From positions 3,782,001 to 3,846,000 of the forward strand of contig NZ_AP024650.1 in assembly GCF_019977275.1 (NCBI RefSeq): a stretch of 64,000 nucleotides of DNA. Reading direction: 5' to 3'. Position numbers and translations under genes: made by a program. Source of the stretch: Arthrobacter sp. StoSoilB19 (GTDB taxonomy: Bacteria > Actinomycetota > Actinomycetes > Actinomycetales > Micrococcaceae). The notes beneath the pieces are model-generated. The model saw only the letters and a list, made by a program, of their open reading frames with translations, was not told the origin of the DNA and searched no databases. This document shows positions 54,150-63,069 of this stretch, in pieces; the stretch's first letter is position 1, and the number at the start of each line of letters is the position of its first letter.

Positions 54150-55169
54150 TCACTCCGCGGCACCCAGGCTTCCGGCATGCACGACGGCGCCACTCGCCGT
54201 CGTGTCTTCCTTCAGCATCCAGCCCACCCGCTTGACGGTGCGCAGCATCACCGCACTTTCCACGATCTCGATGCCCGGCACCTTCTGCTGCAGCGCCAGT
54301 TCGGCGGACATGACATCCGCCAGCGTGTGGAGCCACATGATGATGACAAAGTTGGTGGGCCCGGTGGTGGAGGCACTCAACCGGACATTGCTGATGGTGC
54401 GGATCCCGGCGGCAGCCGCCTCATGCTGGCCTGCTGGTACGTTGACAAACCACTGGCAGGTCACCGGAAACGACGAATACCGCTGGGCGATCTCGCAGCG
54501 GAACGACAGGATGCCGCTTGCCAGCACGCGGTTCAACTGACGCTGCACGGTTGCCGGGTGCCGTCCGAGGGAGCGGGCCATCCCAGCCGCCGTCGCGCGG
54601 CCGTCCCTGGCAAGGAACGGCAGCAGGTCGAGGTGGCTCTGCGGAAGGTGGCCGGGCCGAGCGGAATCCGGAACAGCCGGGGAGCCAAGCGTGCGCAGCG
54701 TGGCCAACTGTGAACGGCTCAGGACATTCAACCGCCAGTCGTCGCCACTGCTGTGCAGCCGGGTGCACAGGGCCACCTGGTATTTTGTGAGCCCCTCAAC
54801 CGCTTTGAGGCGGGTAATGATCTTGTCGCTGAACTCCTCCAGTGAACGTGTGATGACGGTCAGCATCAGGTCGCGGTTGCTGGCCGCCTCCTCCACCGTC
54901 ACGATCTCGGGAACAGCAGCCAGTTCCGCCGTGACACTGTCCCGGCGGTTCATCTCGCAGTCCACCGCCACGTAGGCCAGGAGCATCTGCTTCGGGTCAC
55001 CCGCCAGGTGCGCCGTCACCCACGCCGCCCCGCTTTCCGTAAGGCGCTCCCAGCGGGCCGCCAGCGTGGTGGCATGCTCGTCCAGTACCTTGGCAGCGTC
55101 CGTCCACCCCAGGCGCGGCGCGGCCTGCAGGACCTGGATCAGGGCAAGGTCATCCTCACTGAGCTCCAT
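54150..55169 (-). CDS. Double-domain Lrp/AsnC-family regulator
   Basis: 339-aa regulator with two Lrp-like units in one chain: an N-terminal HTH (LSEDDLALIQVLQAAPRLGW, ~1-50) with RAM-like domain (~65-150; LAYVAVDCEMNRRDSV, NRDLMLTVITRSLEEF), then a second HTH (LPQSHLDLLPFLARDGRATA, SLGRHPATVQRQLNRV, ~185-235) and second RAM domain (FVIIMWLHTLADVMSAEL). Such tandem Lrp proteins are typical of actinobacteria. ATG 55169 has AAAGGTGG. Divergent from the M20 amidohydrolase-MHS permease operon (137-bp gap) and upstream of dctA copy 2, so it can control either side. Confidence 0.88.
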   Translation of the reverse strand: MELSEDDLALIQVLQAAPRLGWTDAAKVLDEHATTLAARWERLTESGAAWVTAHLAGDPKQMLLAYVAVDCEMNRRDSVTAELAAVPEIVTVEEAASNRDLMLTVITRSLEEFSDKIITRLKAVEGLTKYQVALCTRLHSSGDDWRLNVLSRSQLATLRTLGSPAVPDSARPGHLPQSHLDLLPFLARDGRATAAGMARSLGRHPATVQRQLNRVLASGILSFRCEIAQRYSSFPVTCQWFVNVPAGQHEAAAAGIRTISNVRLSASTTGPTNFVIIMWLHTLADVMSAELALQQKVPGIEIVESAVMLRTVKRVGWMLKEDTTASGAVVHAGSLGAAE

Positions 55170-55306
55170 CGGACCACCTTTCTTTGATGCGCGAATTCCG
55201 CCCGCAAACGGCATTCCACGAATAATTCCAGCGCTTTCGTCTGATGTGAACCACGCCACTTCAGAATAGTCCACAAGCCCTGATGCCTATTTCCAAGGAG
55301 TGACAC

Positions 55307-56575
55307 GTGCCCATAACCGACGACGCCAAGGACCTGCAGGAAGACCTCATCCGGCTCCGCCACGACCTGCACCGGCAGCCGGAAATTGGCCTGCACCTCC
55401 CCCGCACCCAGGAGCGGGTCCTTCAGGCGCTGGACGGACTTCCCTACGAGATCACGCTGGGCAAGGACACGACGTCGGTCACCGCGGTCCTGCGCGGCGG
55501 GCACCCGGGCGGGGAGCAGGGGAACGGCGGCAGCAGTGCCGGGGACAGCCATGCCGGGGACAGCGCGGTCCGCCCCGCCGTCCTGCTTCGCGCCGACATG
55601 GACGGGTTGCCTGTCCAGGAGAAGACCGGCGTGGACTTCACCTCCCAGGCTGACGGTGCCATGCACGCGTGTGGCCACGACCTGCACACCTCCATGCTCG
55701 CCGGTGCCGCCACCCTTTTGGCCGAGAAGAGGCACCAACTCCGTGGCGACGTCGTCCTCATGTTCCAGCCGGGTGAGGAAGGGTTCGACGGCGCCAGCTA
55801 CATGCTCCGGGAAGGTGTCCTGGACGCCGCGGGCACGCGCGTCCAGGCGGCCTACGGCATGCACGTGTTCTCCTCACTGGAACCGCATGGCACTTTCTGC
55901 ACCAAGCCCGGCGTCATGCTCAGCGCCTCCGACGGGCTTGAAGTCACGGTGCTGGGCGCCGGCGGCCACGGCTCGGCCCCGCACTCGGCGAAGGATCCGG
56001 TGACCGTGGCGGCAGAGATGGTGACTGCCCTGCAGGTCATGGTCACCCGGCAGTTCAACATGTTCGATCCCGTGGTCCTGTCCGTGGGCGTGCTCCATGC
56101 CGGCACCAAACGGAACGTCATCCCCGAATCGGCCCGCATCGAGGCCACCATCCGGACGTTCTCCGAAGCATCGCGCCTGAAGATGATGGACGCCGTGCCG
56201 CGCCTGCTCAAGGGAATCGCCGCCGCGCACGGGGTGGAGGTCGCCGTCGACTACCTGCAGGAGTATCCCCTCACCATCACCAGCGAGGACGAAACCCACA
56301 CCGCCGAAAAGGTGATCACCGAGCTCTTCGGCGAGCGCCGCCTCTCGCGCTGGGCCACCCCCCTCAGCGGCTCGGAGGACTTCTCCCGGGTCCTCGAAGA
56401 GGTACCGGGCACCTTTGTGGGGCTCAGCGCCGTGGCCCCGGGCGGCGATCCGGCAACCTCGCCGTTCAACCATTCACCCTACGCAACGTTCCACGACGGC
56501 GTGCTGGCTGACGGGGCCGCCCTCTATGCGGAACTCGCCATCTCCCGGCTGGCCGCCCTTTCGCAGGCCTCCTAG
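55307..56575 (+). CDS. M20-family amidohydrolase (hippurate hydrolase/N-acyl-amino-acid deacylase type)
   Basis: 422-aa zinc peptidase of the M20D amidohydrolase group, hydrolysing N-acyl amino acids such as hippurate or indole-acetyl amino acids. Motifs: LRADMDGLPVQEKTG, AMHACGHDLHTSMLAGAA with metal His residues, MFQPGEEGFDGASYML with catalytic Glu, the lid domain GAGGHGSAPHSAKDP, and LSGSEDFSRVLEEVPG. A Gly/Ser-rich insert at ~residues 65-85 is unusual for the family. GTG 55307 has AAGGAGTGAC. Paired with the MHS permease 45 bp downstream; expected role is scavenging of an acylated amino acid. Confidence 0.92.
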   Translation: MPITDDAKDLQEDLIRLRHDLHRQPEIGLHLPRTQERVLQALDGLPYEITLGKDTTSVTAVLRGGHPGGEQGNGGSSAGDSHAGDSAVRPAVLLRADMDGLPVQEKTGVDFTSQADGAMHACGHDLHTSMLAGAATLLAEKRHQLRGDVVLMFQPGEEGFDGASYMLREGVLDAAGTRVQAAYGMHVFSSLEPHGTFCTKPGVMLSASDGLEVTVLGAGGHGSAPHSAKDPVTVAAEMVTALQVMVTRQFNMFDPVVLSVGVLHAGTKRNVIPESARIEATIRTFSEASRLKMMDAVPRLLKGIAAAHGVEVAVDYLQEYPLTITSEDETHTAEKVITELFGERRLSRWATPLSGSEDFSRVLEEVPGTFVGLSAVAPGGDPATSPFNHSPYATFHDGVLADGAALYAELAISRLAALSQAS

Positions 56576-56620
56576 CCCGGCAGCACCGCCACCATGCCCC
56601 AACCCACCAGGAAGAAGACC

Positions 56621-57910
56621 ATGTCCGTTGCAGCAACCAAGCCACAGACTGGACGCATGTCCACCGCCAAGACCGTCGTCGGCACCGGCATCGGCAACGC
56701 CGTTGAGTGGTACGACTGGGCCATCTACGCCACGTTTACCCCGTTCATTGCCAGCCAACTGTTCAGCAAAGCGGACCCGGCATCGGCCGTCCTGTCCACG
56801 CTGGCGATCTTCGCCGTGGGCTTCGTGGCCCGGCCCTTCGGCGGCTTCCTCTTCGGCTGGATCGGCGACCGGGTGGGCCGCAAGACGTCGATGACGCTCG
56901 CCGTCGGCCTCGCGTCGCTGGGCAGCCTGATGATCGGCGTCGCCCCCACCTTTGCCAGCGTCGGGGCGTTCGCTTCCCTGATGCTGCTGGTGGCCCGGCT
57001 GGTGCAGGGCCTGGCGCACGGCGGTGAGCTGCCGTCGTCGCAAACGTATCTGTCCGAGATGGCTCCCAAGGAGCACCGCGGCTTCTGGGCCACCCTGATC
57101 TACACGTCGGGGACGGTGGGCATCCTCTTCGGCACGCTGCTGGGAGCCGTGCTGAACATGGCCCTGAGCACCGAGGCGATGAACGCGTGGGGCTGGCGAG
57201 TGCCGTTCCTCATCGGTGCCGCCATGGGCCTGTACGCGCTGATCATGCGGTCGCGGCTGCACGAAACCGAGGCCTTCCAGGGCGAAGCCGTCACCGAAAA
57301 GCGCGCGCGGATCTGGCCGCAGATTGTCCGCTACCGCAAGCAGGCGCTGCAGGTCATCGGCCTGACCGTGGGCCTCACGGTGATTTACTACATCTGGGGC
57401 GTCGTGGCACCGAGCTACGCCACCACCGCCCTGAAGATCGACCGCGGCGAGGCATTGTGGGCCGGCGTCATCGCGAATATCGTCTTCATCGCCGCGCTGC
57501 CGGTATGGGGCAAGCTGTCCGACCGCATCGGCCGCAAGAAAGTCCTCTGGGCCGGCGCCATCGGCTCGGCAGTGCTGCACTTCCCCATGACCTGGCTCCT
57601 GAAGGATTCGGCCTGGCAGCTGGCGGTGTCCATGTCCGTGATGCTGGTGTTCATCGCCGCGAGCGCAGCCATCGTCCCCGCCGTGTACGCCGAGCTGTTC
57701 CCAACGTCCATCCGCACCGTAGGCGTGGGCGTCCCCTACTCCATCTGCGTGGCCCTGTTCGGTGGCACCGCCCCTTACCTGCAGCAGTGGCTGGGTTCCT
57801 CGCTTGGCGCGCCGCAGGTGTTCAATGCGTACGCAGTGCTGCTGCTGGTGGTCAGCGCGGCATTTGTGTTCACCATCCCTGAGACCAAGGGCAAGGACCT
57901 GACGCACTGA
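56621..57910 (+). CDS. MFS permease, metabolite:H+ symporter (MHS) family
   Basis: Twelve-helix proton symporter (429 aa) of the MHS family (relatives of ShiA, KgtP and ProP): the diagnostic start GNAVEWYDWAIYATFTPFIA, then ARPFGGFLFGWIGDRVGRKT and AELFPTSIRTVGVGVPY. ATG 56621 has AGGAAGAAG; ATG 56594 is less likely. Imports a carboxylate or an acyl-amino acid for the preceding M20 enzyme. Followed by a 16-bp stem terminator. Confidence 0.92.
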   Translation: MSVAATKPQTGRMSTAKTVVGTGIGNAVEWYDWAIYATFTPFIASQLFSKADPASAVLSTLAIFAVGFVARPFGGFLFGWIGDRVGRKTSMTLAVGLASLGSLMIGVAPTFASVGAFASLMLLVARLVQGLAHGGELPSSQTYLSEMAPKEHRGFWATLIYTSGTVGILFGTLLGAVLNMALSTEAMNAWGWRVPFLIGAAMGLYALIMRSRLHETEAFQGEAVTEKRARIWPQIVRYRKQALQVIGLTVGLTVIYYIWGVVAPSYATTALKIDRGEALWAGVIANIVFIAALPVWGKLSDRIGRKKVLWAGAIGSAVLHFPMTWLLKDSAWQLAVSMSVMLVFIAASAAIVPAVYAELFPTSIRTVGVGVPYSICVALFGGTAPYLQQWLGSSLGAPQVFNAYAVLLLVVSAAFVFTIPETKGKDLTH

Positions 57911-57922
57911 CCGTCCCGCTGC

Positions 57923-57964
57923 CAAGAGGTCCCCGGCGAGCATTCCGGCGCCGGGGACCTCTTG
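57923..57964 (+). terminator. Terminator of the M20-MHS operon
   Basis: 16-bp perfect stem (57923-57938 with 57949-57964) with a 10-base loop, starting 13 bases after the MHS stop. The end of the stem merges with the tandem repeat that follows. Confidence 0.85.
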
Positions 57965-57996
57965 TCGTTGTCAGCCGGCTTGTCGTTGTCAGCCGG
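57961..57996. repeat. Tandem duplication of an 18-bp unit
   Basis: CTTGTCGTTGTCAGCCGG is present twice head to tail (57961-57978 and 57979-57996) with no mismatch. The second copy contains the stop codon of the GH91 gene; the first carries a duplicate of that stop and of the two codons before it. Confidence 0.9.
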
Positions 57997-59326
57997 CCGT
58001 TGGGGTGGCCCTGACGGCATTCGCGGCCCTGTCAGCGCTGATTTGGGCGTCAGTTCCGGAATCAAGGATGGTGTTCCGCGTTGACGCGGAATCGACCACG
58101 ACGGCCGTCACGGCGAGGCCGTCGGCAGCGCCAGTGGCCAGCAGGGCGCCCACCTGGGCCTCGAAGCAGGAGTCACTCGACGAGGCATTAACGTCAAGGG
58201 CCACCACATGGTTGTTGGAAACGAAGTTGCCCGCCCCCTCCATCAGCCGGATGATGACCGGCGTGGCGCCGGCCGGCCGGACGCTGTGCGCGTCGATGAC
58301 CTCGGAAAAGTGGTTCCCGATCACCGAGTTGCTGTTGCCGCTGACGCAGAGAAGCCCTGTGAGGTCGTCCAGTCCGTTCCCGACTCCCTGGAACGGGGTC
58401 CATGGCTCATGGTCGCGCAGGAAGTGGTTCGTGGCCACGAGGTTTTCCGAACTGTTCGCTTCGAGCACCACCATGCCGGGGTAGAACGAATGCAGGCGGT
58501 TGTTGGTGACGCTTGAGCGCGTGACGCCGTTGAAACGGATGCTGCTGGCACCCCGGGGGAAGACGTTGTTTGCGGTGACCAGGAGGCCGCCATGCTTCTC
58601 CGCGTAGATCGAGTGGCCCTTGAAGCCTGCCCCGATCAGGTTGTCAGTGATGTTTGACGCCTGCCCCCACCCGCGCAGTTCAATGCAGCTTCCGCATTCG
58701 GCGATGAAATTGTCGTGGATGGAAAGCGCATCAGCGTTGTAGATGGTCAGGGCGTTCTCGAGGTACACGAATCCCATGCCGTTGACGCGGAACGAGTCAT
58801 TCGCGTTCGCCACATGGATGCCGGTCTTGCCGTTGACGTACGTGTTCTCCGGATGCATCCCCGAGCCGTCCGGGCTGAAGTGCAACCCGTCAATGCAGAA
58901 ATTGGAGAACTCCACCGAGCTGATCCGCGGGCTCCCGGTTCGCTCCACGTAGAAGGCGGCGCCTTGGGATTCCCCGCTGCCGCCGCTGAGGGGAATGTCC
59001 ACCAGGATGCGGCTGCCGCCGGGCCACAGCTCGTGCAGGTTGGGCCATTCGTCTTCGGGAACGTTGAACCGGATGCTGGAGGACGTAAACCCGTGCCCCG
59101 ATCCCTGGATCTTGAGGAAGCTGATGTCGATCAGCACCTGGGTACGCAGCCGGTAGTCCCCCGGCGGTATGTAGATCACCGCGCCGGGTTTTCCTCCGCT
59201 GTTCGCATCGGTGGCGGCCTGCCGGTGCTTGATGTCATCGATGATGCTGTTGATGACTTCACCGACGTCCTCGAACGGGTCTCCGGCAGGCCACGTCGTC
59301 ACGTCGTAGTAGTTGTTGCTGGACAT
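57989..59326 (-). CDS. GH91 difructose-anhydride enzyme (inulin fructotransferase/DFA III hydrolase family), cytoplasmic
   Basis: Right-handed beta-helix protein of 445 aa belonging to GH91: VINSIIDDIKHRQ, IYIPPGDYRLRTQVLIDISFL, SGHGFTSSSIRFN, FPRGASSIRFNGV, GNGLDDLTGLL. The family contains fructotransferases that turn inulin into difructose anhydrides and hydrolases that open DFA III to inulobiose. The likely acid pair is Asp205 and Glu216 in IHDNFIAECGSCIEL, spaced 11 residues as in described GH91 enzymes (from memory). No signal peptide is present, unlike extracellular inulin fructotransferases, so I favour a cytoplasmic DFA III hydrolase. ATG 59326 has AAAGGGAAG; ATG 59356, overlapping the fructokinase stop, is possible. 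Last gene of the fructan operon. Confidence 0.85.
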   Translation of the reverse strand: MSSNNYYDVTTWPAGDPFEDVGEVINSIIDDIKHRQAATDANSGGKPGAVIYIPPGDYRLRTQVLIDISFLKIQGSGHGFTSSSIRFNVPEDEWPNLHELWPGGSRILVDIPLSGGSGESQGAAFYVERTGSPRISSVEFSNFCIDGLHFSPDGSGMHPENTYVNGKTGIHVANANDSFRVNGMGFVYLENALTIYNADALSIHDNFIAECGSCIELRGWGQASNITDNLIGAGFKGHSIYAEKHGGLLVTANNVFPRGASSIRFNGVTRSSVTNNRLHSFYPGMVVLEANSSENLVATNHFLRDHEPWTPFQGVGNGLDDLTGLLCVSGNSNSVIGNHFSEVIDAHSVRPAGATPVIIRLMEGAGNFVSNNHVVALDVNASSSDSCFEAQVGALLATGAADGLAVTAVVVDSASTRNTILDSGTDAQISADRAANAVRATPTAG

Positions 59327-59352
59327 GGCTTCTTCCCTTTGTGTTGTGGTGT

Positions 59353-60300
59353 TCATGGGGCCACCGGCTGATGCTCGGGAAGGTCCTCCCGCAGTTCCTC
59401 CAGTGTTGGAGGGTGGGCCCCTGGGCGGCGCACCGTGATGGCCGCTGCCTTGGATGCCATGCGGCCCAGGGACTCCAGCACCGACGGTGCCAGCCCGTCT
59501 GCTCCGCGCATAAGCAGTCCGTAGATGAGGGCAGCCATGTACGAGTCGCCGGCCCCGATGGTGTCCACCACCGCCGACCTGACGGACGGTACTTCCACCC
59601 GTGCGCCACCTGTTGAGAGCAGGGATCCTTCCGCGCCCATGGTGACGGCGACGAGACCGGCCCCAAGCCCAACGATTCGCTGTGCGATGTCATCCACGGC
59701 CAGCCGCGGATAGAGCCAGCGGGCGTCCTCATCGCTGAGTTTCACCACCTCCGTGAACGGAACAAGTTCCTCGAAGACGGTCTTTGCCTCAAAGTGGCTG
59801 CCGAGCAGGGCAGGGCGGATGTTGGGATCGTAGGTGACCACGCAGCGCTCGTGGGACTGCTCAAGGAGCTCCCTGACTCCTTGCGCTCCCGGTGCCAGGA
59901 AGGAGGCGATCGAACCGGTGTGCAGGATTTTGGGAAGGACCGCCGGGGCGGTCCGTGGGAGGTCCCACCGTATGTTGAAGTCGTACTGGGCGGAACCGTC
60001 GGACGCCAGAACCGCGGTGGCCGTAGAGGTTGCGCCGCGGACCCGGGAACCCGGCAGGAGTTGGACTCCCGCGCTTTGGAGGTGCTGTTCGATGGCGGAG
60101 CCGTGGTGGTCGTCGCCGATCGAGGTGAACAATGCCGTGCTTGCCCCCAGCCGCCCGAGCCCATAGGCCACGTTGGCCGGCGACCCGCCGGGGTGCTCCA
60201 CGGTGCCCCGCGGCGTGACCACGATGTCCATGAGGGCTTCACCGACAACAACCACGTCGATGCCCTGCCTTGGGTCGGCAGTCTGCTGGACTGTTGGCAT
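59353..60300 (-). CDS. Fructokinase (PfkB/ribokinase family)
   Basis: 315-aa sugar kinase of the PfkB family: GGSPANVAYGLGRLG (substrate/ATP signature 1), VTYDPNIRPALLG, and VVDTIGAGDSYMAALIYG with the catalytic Asp and anion hole (signature 2). Between GH32 and GH91 genes the substrate should be fructose, giving fructose-6-P. ATG 60300 has AAAGGTCC; the frame is open to 60348. The stop overlaps the possible upstream start of GH91. Confidence 0.92.
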   Translation of the reverse strand: MPTVQQTADPRQGIDVVVVGEALMDIVVTPRGTVEHPGGSPANVAYGLGRLGASTALFTSIGDDHHGSAIEQHLQSAGVQLLPGSRVRGATSTATAVLASDGSAQYDFNIRWDLPRTAPAVLPKILHTGSIASFLAPGAQGVRELLEQSHERCVVTYDPNIRPALLGSHFEAKTVFEELVPFTEVVKLSDEDARWLYPRLAVDDIAQRIVGLGAGLVAVTMGAEGSLLSTGGARVEVPSVRSAVVDTIGAGDSYMAALIYGLLMRGADGLAPSVLESLGRMASKAAAITVRRPGAHPPTLEELREDLPEHQPVAP

Positions 60301-60334
60301 CTTTTTGGACCTTTCGTTGGGCGAGGGCGAACCG

Positions 60335-61918
60335 TTAAGCAAGTTCACTGACGGCGAGCTTGAGTATTGTTGCCGGGCCTCCGTCGATCGTCAGCCGGTT
60401 CTCCGTGTTGCCGGGGCCTGGGAAGATGAGATCGGTCAGGACCGTCCTGCCGCCCTGGGCGAAGACTTCGACCGAGCAGTGGTCCACGACAATCAGCAGC
60501 TTCAGGACACCGTTTTCAAGGTGGACCGGCGCGGACTCAACCGAAGCGAATTTCCCGTGAAAGCCAGTGTTTCCCGACTGCCCGCGGTCAAGGATGAGTT
60601 GGGCAGTTGCTGGGTCGTAACTGAGGATGGCGCCGGCGGTGCCGTCGCTGTTTCCGAAGAATTGGAACCCGATCCGGTCCGCCGTGCCGGGCAGTATGTC
60701 AGCCTCGATGACCTGGGCACTGCCGGGTACGGGGTCCGGCAGGCGGAGGGCTTCGTTCCGCAGCTCAACCGTTTCCACGGTCAGGTGCTCCCCTGCGGCG
60801 GGCAGTGCTCCCCCTGTGCCGGGTTCCGGCAGGACCGGCTGTTGGACCAGGCGGGCGCAGCCATCGACTGCGGTGAGACGCAGTTCGCGGGCCAGGGTCA
60901 TGGAAGAGCGCCATGGGGCTGTGGGCAGTTCGTTGGCGTAGTCCCAGTTGTTCATCCAGCCGATGATGATGCGCCGGTTATCCGGGGCGTTGCTGAACGA
61001 AACGGAGGCGTAGCAGTCGCGTCCCCAGTCAAGCCACAGGCACTGCCGCAGCGCGGCCGAAGCCTCCGAGGGGTCCGGGACGGTACGCAGCCCGGCCGGA
61101 GCCACGAGGGAACCTGCGTCCGGAACGAACCGGGCGCCGTCGAACTGGCCCACGAAGTACTGGCCGCCGGATCCCCCAGCCACTGCGCCGGGGTTGACGT
61201 TGACGATCAGGACCCATTTGGTGTTGGCCGGGTCCCCGTCCACTGCGAGGGGAAAAAGATCGGGGCACTCCCAGTCACCGGCGTCGGCGTTGGCCGGGCC
61301 GAAATCACTCAGGAAATCCCACGACTTGAGGTCATCCGAACGGTAGAAGACCACCTGCTGGTGATGCGCTTCGACCGCGACCATGACCCAGTACGCGCCC
61401 AGCTCCCCTTGGTAGCGGAACACCTTGGGATCCCTGAAGTTCGCCGAATTCCTGGTGAGGACAGGGTTTCCGTCGTATTTCTGCCACGTCATGCCGCCGT
61501 CGGTGCTGTACGCGAGGGACTGGGCCTGCGTGCCGTTCAGTTCTGACGCGGCTTTGAAGGCACTGGTGTAGATGGCTACGAGGGCGGGTTGCTCCGCAGA
61601 GCCAAAGCCGGCCGTGTTGCCGCGGTCCACCACCACGCTGCCGGAGAAGATGTCCTCTGTCTCGTCGCACGCAATCGCCACCGGGTGTTCCGTCCAGTGC
61701 AGCAGGTCACGGGAGGTGGCGTGGCCCCAGGACATGTTGCCCCAGACGCTGCCATAGGGGTTGTTTTGGTAGAAGAGGTGGTACAGGCCGTCGTGGAACA
61801 CCAGGCCGTTGGGATCGTTCAGCCAGGTATCCCTTGCCGTGAAGTGGATGGCAGGCCGGAACCTGGAGATTTCTGCCGGAGCTGTTTCCGGGCGGGCGGC
61901 ATCAAGGCAACTGGACAT
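60335..61918 (-). CDS. GH32 beta-fructosidase, cytoplasmic
   Basis: 527-aa glycoside hydrolase family 32 enzyme cleaving terminal beta-fructofuranosyl units. Catalytic residues are all visible: nucleophile Asp35 in WLNDPNGLVFHDG, transition-state stabiliser Asp163 in FRDPKVF and acid/base Glu217 in WECPDLFPL. Five-bladed propeller (~20-340), then a beta-sandwich (~360-527). There is no signal peptide (MSSCLDAARPETAPAEIS), so it should act on small imported oligosaccharides such as inulobiose or inulooligosaccharides. AAGGGG precedes ATG 61918. It follows the LacI gene by 39 bp and precedes fructokinase. Confidence 0.95.
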   Translation of the reverse strand: MSSCLDAARPETAPAEISRFRPAIHFTARDTWLNDPNGLVFHDGLYHLFYQNNPYGSVWGNMSWGHATSRDLLHWTEHPVAIACDETEDIFSGSVVVDRGNTAGFGSAEQPALVAIYTSAFKAASELNGTQAQSLAYSTDGGMTWQKYDGNPVLTRNSANFRDPKVFRYQGELGAYWVMVAVEAHHQQVVFYRSDDLKSWDFLSDFGPANADAGDWECPDLFPLAVDGDPANTKWVLIVNVNPGAVAGGSGGQYFVGQFDGARFVPDAGSLVAPAGLRTVPDPSEASAALRQCLWLDWGRDCYASVSFSNAPDNRRIIIGWMNNWDYANELPTAPWRSSMTLARELRLTAVDGCARLVQQPVLPEPGTGGALPAAGEHLTVETVELRNEALRLPDPVPGSAQVIEADILPGTADRIGFQFFGNSDGTAGAILSYDPATAQLILDRGQSGNTGFHGKFASVESAPVHLENGVLKLLIVVDHCSVEVFAQGGRTVLTDLIFPGPGNTENRLTIDGGPATILKLAVSELA

Positions 61919-61957
61919 GTCTGGTGTTCCCCTTGGGAAGTGGAAGGAGCTGGCTGC

Positions 61958-63001
61958 CTACTGGCGGGGCGCCGCGATGGAGTCGCGGCGCACCAGGGGG
62001 CAACTCAGGATGGTCGGGTGAAGGGCCATGAGGGAAAGGTCCGTCTTCCCCTCGACGGCGTCGATCAGGTGCTCGGTGGCCCAGGCACCCATCTCGTAGT
62101 GCGGCAGGGCCACGGTGGTGAGGCCCGGATAAAGGTTGGCGGCGATCAGTTCCTGGTCATCGAAGCCGACAATCGAAAGGTCGGCCGGGATGGACAGGCC
62201 CAGTTCGGCAGCGGCGCGATAGGCGCCCATGGCCATCCGGTCGTTGTAGCAGAACAGGCCCGTCGGCCGGTGGGCGCCTGCCAGGATGCGCCGGGCCGCT
62301 TCATAGCCGCCATGCACCTCGGAAACCTCGGACTCGACAGGTGCCGCGTCGCCGTCGAGCCCTGCTTCCGTCAGCGTGGCCCGGAAGGCCCGGAGCCGCT
62401 GACGGGTCGCGGGGACGTCGTCAGTGTTGTTGATGAATCCCACCCGGGTGTGGCCCGCTTCGAGGAGCGCGGTCACGGCCGCGCGGGCACCACCTTCCTC
62501 ATCCGGGATCACTGCGGTGATGTTTCCGCCGGTGGCCACGGAGTCCACCAGCACGGAGGGCACGCTGCCGAGGTTGGGTGGCAGTTCCACGTTGCGGTGG
62601 TACATGGTGGCGTAGAGGATGCCGTCCACCCGGCGGTCCAGGAGGGCCTCGACGTCGGCCTCCCGGGACTCCAGGCTGGCCGAGCCGGAGGTGTTGATGA
62701 TCATCAGGTTGTACCCGCGTGCTTTGGCGGCCTCGTCGGCGCCGAGGATGATCCGCCCGGCGTGCGGCGTGGTGGCGATATCCTCGCTGACCAGGCCCAG
62801 CATGCCGGTCCTCTGCGTGCGCAGCGCCTGGGCCAGGCGGTTTGGTCCGTACCCCAACTGCTCGGCGGCGGACCGCACCTTGTTCCGGGTTTCCGGACTC
62901 ACCCTGGCGTATGAGACGTCATTGAGGACATGGGAGACGGTGGTGACGGACACGCCGGCGGCCACGGCCACGTCCTTGATGCCGATGTTCTTGTTGCTCA
63001 T
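61958..63001 (-). CDS. LacI-family transcriptional regulator
   Basis: 347-aa repressor: N-terminal helix-turn-helix and hinge (IGIKDVAVAAGVSVTTVSHV, then NRLAQALRTQRTG, ~residues 6-62) and a periplasmic-binding-protein-like effector domain (LGLVSEDIATTPHAGRIILG, IVGFDDQELIAANLYPGLTT). Encoded between the ABC permease and GH32 genes of the same operon, so it most likely controls this fructan cluster. The operator is expected upstream of the operon, outside the window. Confidence 0.95.
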   Translation of the reverse strand: MSNKNIGIKDVAVAAGVSVTTVSHVLNDVSYARVSPETRNKVRSAAEQLGYGPNRLAQALRTQRTGMLGLVSEDIATTPHAGRIILGADEAAKARGYNLMIINTSGSASLESREADVEALLDRRVDGILYATMYHRNVELPPNLGSVPSVLVDSVATGGNITAVIPDEEGGARAAVTALLEAGHTRVGFINNTDDVPATRQRLRAFRATLTEAGLDGDAAPVESEVSEVHGGYEAARRILAGAHRPTGLFCYNDRMAMGAYRAAAELGLSIPADLSIVGFDDQELIAANLYPGLTTVALPHYEMGAWATEHLIDAVEGKTDLSLMALHPTILSCPLVRRDSIAAPRQ

Positions 63002-63069
63002 CTGTCTCCCACGTCCTTATGGTCAGTGATGCCCCTGGGGCTACCAGTAGGCTACTCGTTGCTGGTGAT

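Noticed and set aside
57961..57996. CRISPR-like or phage attachment repeat
   Set aside because: Only two adjacent 18-bp copies with no spacer; simple tandem duplication.
61589..62914. 441-residue frame antisense to GH32 and LacI
   Set aside because: Spans two well-supported genes on the other strand; chance frame in GC-rich DNA.
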